Shown here: positions 7,257-9,316 of the stretch, piece by piece
Position numbering within the stretch: position 1 is the first letter of the stretch
Layout: each line of letters begins with the position of its first letter
Origin: Planctomycetota bacterium
GTDB lineage: Bacteria; Planctomycetota; UBA1135; UBA2386
Length of the DNA stretch: 9,316 nucleotides
Direction of reading: 5' to 3'
Assembly (NCBI GenBank): GCA_020425885.1
Contig: JAGQRA010000106.1
Span: forward strand, 1 to 9,316
Position numbers and translations under genes: made by a program
The notes under the pieces: generated by a model
What the model saw: only the letters and a program-made list of their open reading frames with translations
Told to the model about the DNA's origin: nothing
Database searches by the model: none

Positions 7257-7739
7257 TCAGTCGGGCCGCAGGTTCACGAGGCGCTTCTCGTAGTCGACTA
7301 CGAACCAGCGCTTGCCGCGCACCGTGACCTCATGGCCTTCGGCCTCGAGGCGCGAACGCAGCACCTCGACACCGCCCGGGAACTTCGGGTTCAGCTCGCC
7401 ACCCGCCTTCAACGTCCGCCAGTAGGGCGTGATGCGGACCTTGCCGTCGTGTTCGTCTTCGTCGGCGGCGCGCGCGGCGATGCCGGCGAAGATGCCGGTG
7501 GTGATCGGGCACGCGATCGTGGCGCCGTGACGTTCGGCCAACAGCTCGCGGATGCCGTTGATCGTGATCAGCCGGCCCTTCTTCACCTTGCGCATGATCG
7601 CATCGACCTCGATCGGTGCCGGGATGACGAAGCTGCCGGTGCCCCAACGCGTCGTCATCTTGCCGGTGATCTGTTCGACGCGGGGCAGGTCCTTGCTGTC
7701 GCGCAGCTTCTCGCGGAAGGACAACTTCAACTTCGCCAT
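7257..7739 (-). CDS. MGMT-like protein with PYWR in place of PCHR (alkyltransferase-like)
   Basis: Predicted 160-residue protein resembling the DNA-binding/catalytic domain of O6-alkylguanine-DNA alkyltransferases. The core runs KGRLITINGIRELLAERHGATIACPITTGIF (about 55-84), a winged-helix-like part, then ITPYWRTLKAGGELNPKFPGG (103-123) and a closing LEAEGHEV helix. Aligning TPYWRTLKAGGELN with the family IPCHRVVxxDGxLG places Tyr106 at the nucleophilic Cys and Trp107 at the His. Without that Cys it could not take up the alkyl group by the known mechanism. ATL proteins likewise lack the Cys (for example PWHR) and flag damage for nucleotide excision repair. C77, in ACPITTG, lies before the motif and is not the aligned nucleophile. 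The start at 7739 is preferred over an upstream Arg-rich extension to 7880; no strong Shine-Dalgarno is seen. The stop is 12 bp from that of the convergent PAAR-like gene. The fold assignment is fairly sure, the function is inferred. Confidence 0.72.
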   Translation of the reverse strand: MAKLKLSFREKLRDSKDLPRVEQITGKMTTRWGTGSFVIPAPIEVDAIMRKVKKGRLITINGIRELLAERHGATIACPITTGIFAGIAARAADEDEHDGKVRITPYWRTLKAGGELNPKFPGGVEVLRSRLEAEGHEVTVRGKRWFVVDYEKRLVNLRPD

Positions 7740-7890
7740 CGCGGCATTGTCCGCCCTGAGGCGGGGGCGGGCAAGGTGGGGAGTGAGGCCGCGGTTCGAA
7801 GGCCCGTGAGCAGGGCTCGTTCGATGACGCCGTCGTCGGAAACTCGAACAAGCATGTAACGCTCGGCGATCGCGGGACACAGGTTCTGCG

Positions 7891-8856
7891 ATGGCGAACT
7901 CACCTCACGACGCGCTGTTCCGCTACACGTTCGGCCAGCCCGAGCATGCCGCGCCGCTGCTGCGGTCGCTGCTGCCGCGCGAACTGACGGCGGCCTTCGA
8001 CTGGTCGACGCTGACGCCGCTGTCGGGCACGCGCATCGATCGCAACCTGGGCCGGCGGCAGACCGACCTGCTGTGTTCGGTCGAATCGACCTCTGGTACG
8101 GTCTACGTCCATGTCCTGATCGAGCACAGTTCACGGGTGTCGCGGTGGATGGCCTTCCGCATGCTCGACTACTCGGTCGGGATCTGGCGCGACCTGCTGC
8201 GCCGGCAGCCGCGCCTCGAGCGGTTGCCACGGATCATCCCGGTGGTGCTGCATCACGGTCGCGAGGACTGGTGGGCGGACACCGAGTTCGCCGACCTGCT
8301 CGAGGTGGCGGGTGGGATGGGCTGGCGGCAGCCGCGCTTCTCCTACGTGGTCCGGAGCCTGCACGGCATGCAGCCGCGCGAACTCGAGGGACTGGCGTTG
8401 AGCCTGCTCGGCACGCTGACGCTGGCGGCGCTGCAATACGTGCCGAACGCCACGCTCGCCGAGATGAGGGCGACGTTCGGGCGATGGGGCGGGCTGATGC
8501 GGCGGCTGCTGCTGGCCCCTTCCGGCGAAGAGGAAATGATGGCACTATCGGAGTATGTGCTGACGACGACACGGGTCGCGCCGGACGTCCTCATCGAAGT
8601 GGTCGAGAACGAAGTGAACCGACGAGCGAGCAAGATCATGGAGACAACGGCGACGAGGTTGCGGCGTGAAGGGCGCGCGGAGGAGCGTGCGGCGTTGCTG
8701 TTACGTCAGCTGACGGCACGCTTCGGACCTCTCACGCCCGAGGTCGAAGTGCGCATCCGTTGCGCCTCGGCCGAGGAGTCTGGACGTTGGGCCTTGCGCC
8801 TGCTCGATGCCGCTCGCCTCGAAGACGTTTTCGCGCCCCGGGTCGGAGACAGCTGA
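7891..8856 (+). CDS. Rpn family recombination-promoting nuclease / putative transposase (DUF4351-type C-terminus)
   Basis: Predicted 321-residue protein of the Rpn (formerly YhgA-like 'putative transposase') family, PD-(D/E)xK-type nucleases linked to RecA-independent recombination in Escherichia coli. Seen: the typical opening PHDALFRYTF (5-14), D59 in RRQTDLL, the strand VYVHVLIEHSS with E78 (compare the family EHQS), RMLDYSVGIWRDLL (90-103), PVVLHHG (117-123), and a C-terminal region from about 250 to 315 (LLLRQLTARFGPLT...) of the DUF4351 type. D59 and E78 are the likely metal ligands. Length is normal for the family. A weak AGG lies 7 nt before the ATG. The gene is divergent from the MGMT-like gene across 151 bp. 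No terminal repeats or target duplications flank it, so it is not seen as part of a mobile element, although family members often occur in many dispersed copies. Confidence 0.87.
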   Translation: MANSPHDALFRYTFGQPEHAAPLLRSLLPRELTAAFDWSTLTPLSGTRIDRNLGRRQTDLLCSVESTSGTVYVHVLIEHSSRVSRWMAFRMLDYSVGIWRDLLRRQPRLERLPRIIPVVLHHGREDWWADTEFADLLEVAGGMGWRQPRFSYVVRSLHGMQPRELEGLALSLLGTLTLAALQYVPNATLAEMRATFGRWGGLMRRLLLAPSGEEEMMALSEYVLTTTRVAPDVLIEVVENEVNRRASKIMETTATRLRREGRAEERAALLLRQLTARFGPLTPEVEVRIRCASAEESGRWALRLLDAARLEDVFAPRVGDS

Positions 8857-8911
8857 AGCCCGGCTCCGCTGCTCGGCGTGCTATTGGCCGAGGATCTCGA
8901 GGGTGGCAAGC

Positions 8912-8945
8912 CCGGTGTGAGCTCGACGAGTCTCTCACCAGCCGG
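8912..8945. terminator. Weak imperfect stem-loop between convergent genes
   Basis: CCGG (8912-8915) and GTGAG (8917-8921) can pair with CTCAC (8934-8938) and CCGG (8942-8945), leaving a 12-nt loop and a 1x3 internal loop. It lies in the 78-bp gap between two convergent genes and overlaps the end of the minus-strand gene. It may be a bidirectional terminator, but it is short and has no T tract. Confidence 0.2.
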
Positions 8946-9316
8946 CGGTCACCGCGATCGGCCGACTGACGACGATCCCCGCGGCGTTCGCCCCGGGATC
9001 CTCGGCCAGGATCTGACCGAACAGCCGAATGCCAAGCAACTGCGTGATCGACGGCAGCGCGACGCCCCACTGTGCCGTTCCCGCCGTCGACAGCGGCGCG
9101 AACAGGAACAGCTCGGTGCTGGTCTGCAGCGCGCAGCCGGTCATGCCGAAGCCATCGAGCGGGAACGGCAACGAGCCGCCGGCCCAGGACTGATCGGACA
9201 GCCCGACCGCGAGCCAAGCGCCGGGCCGGGTCGGCAGCAGGGCGGAACCGTCGAAGTTCATCACCTGGCCGAGCCGCGCCGGCGCCAGCGGGTCGATCGC
9301 GAGCCGTGGCGGCGCA
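8935..9316 (-). CDS. C-terminal part of an exported-type protein with the shared tail domain (5' end outside the window)
   Basis: Partial gene: the minus-strand frame is open from the right edge (first full codon at 9315) to the TGA at 8935-8937, giving 126 residues. A GTG/ATG pair at 9264/9261 exists in frame, but the 17 upstream codons are open and continue in the same style (a Pro/Leu/Ala segment ending LGQVMNFDG), so the true start is probably beyond the edge. The visible part reads as one beta-rich domain: GAWLAVGLSD, then LPFPLDGFGMTGCALQTS, then AQWGVALP and LLGIRLFGQILAEDPGANAAGIVVSRPI. This order of strands, including a 'Gx(R)LFxQ' strand and an 'S-x-P' end, matches the style of the tails of the sialidase and vWA proteins in this window. 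Such tails are common on secreted planctomycete proteins. The function of the N-terminal part cannot be seen. Confidence 0.7.
   Translation of the reverse strand, partial: APPRLAIDPLAPARLGQVMNFDGSALLPTRPGAWLAVGLSDQSWAGGSLPFPLDGFGMTGCALQTSTELFLFAPLSTAGTAQWGVALPSITQLLGIRLFGQILAEDPGANAAGIVVSRPIAVTAGW

Noticed and set aside
7246..7269. Two copies of TCGGGCCGC (7246-7254 and 7261-7269) between the convergent PAAR-like and MGMT-like genes; considered as a repeat or att site.
   Set aside because: Nine bases in GC-rich sequence, and one copy lies in the coding end of the MGMT-like gene; likely chance.
7332..7859. A 175-codon plus-strand open frame opposite the MGMT-like gene.
   Set aside because: The product has no recognisable domain; the minus-strand frame carries a conserved MGMT-like core.
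7891..8856. Rpn gene considered as an insertion element, because the family is often named putative transposase.
   Set aside because: No flanking inverted repeats or target duplications were seen, and these proteins are nucleases and not classic IS transposases.

Overview
The window is GC-rich and gene-dense, and it reads as bacterial chromosome. Three of the eight coding regions (the sialidase, the vWA protein and the gene cut by the right edge) end in a similar C-terminal beta-rich segment of about 100 residues. That segment resembles a tail seen on many secreted proteins of Planctomycetota. With the GC content and the number of signal-peptide proteins, it suggests a planctomycete-like organism. 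This is an inference from protein style; there is no rRNA or other taxonomic marker here.

Layout, left to right. A sialidase-family exported enzyme (43-1941, minus) and an exported vWA-domain protein (2214-3401, plus) are transcribed divergently from a 272-bp intergenic region that contains a perfect 12-bp palindrome. Two hairpins close the vWA gene (3416-3500). Next come three plus-strand genes: an exported PQQ-type beta-propeller protein (3521-4648), an exported M1-family zinc aminopeptidase with intact catalytic motifs (4747-6795), and a small DUF4280 PAAR-like protein (6858-7244) with no secretion-system gene nearby. A minus-strand gene (7257-7739) converges on this group. It encodes an MGMT-like protein whose catalytic PCHR motif appears as PYWR, so it resembles an alkyltransferase-like (ATL) protein more than a true alkyltransferase. 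Divergent from it is an Rpn-family nuclease/'putative transposase' gene with a DUF4351-type C-terminus (7891-8856, plus). A partial minus-strand gene for another protein with the shared C-terminal tail (8935-9316) runs off the right edge.

No operon-level pathway is evident. Four complete genes encode exported proteins that would act in the envelope or outside it (glycan hydrolysis, adhesion or interaction, beta-propeller scaffold, peptide cleavage). The MGMT-like and Rpn genes encode probable DNA-acting proteins. No tRNA, rRNA, CRISPR array, IS element or attachment site was seen. I found no convincing new multi-gene system. The items most worth following up are the PYWR alkyltransferase-like protein, the orphan PAAR-like protein and the shared C-terminal module.
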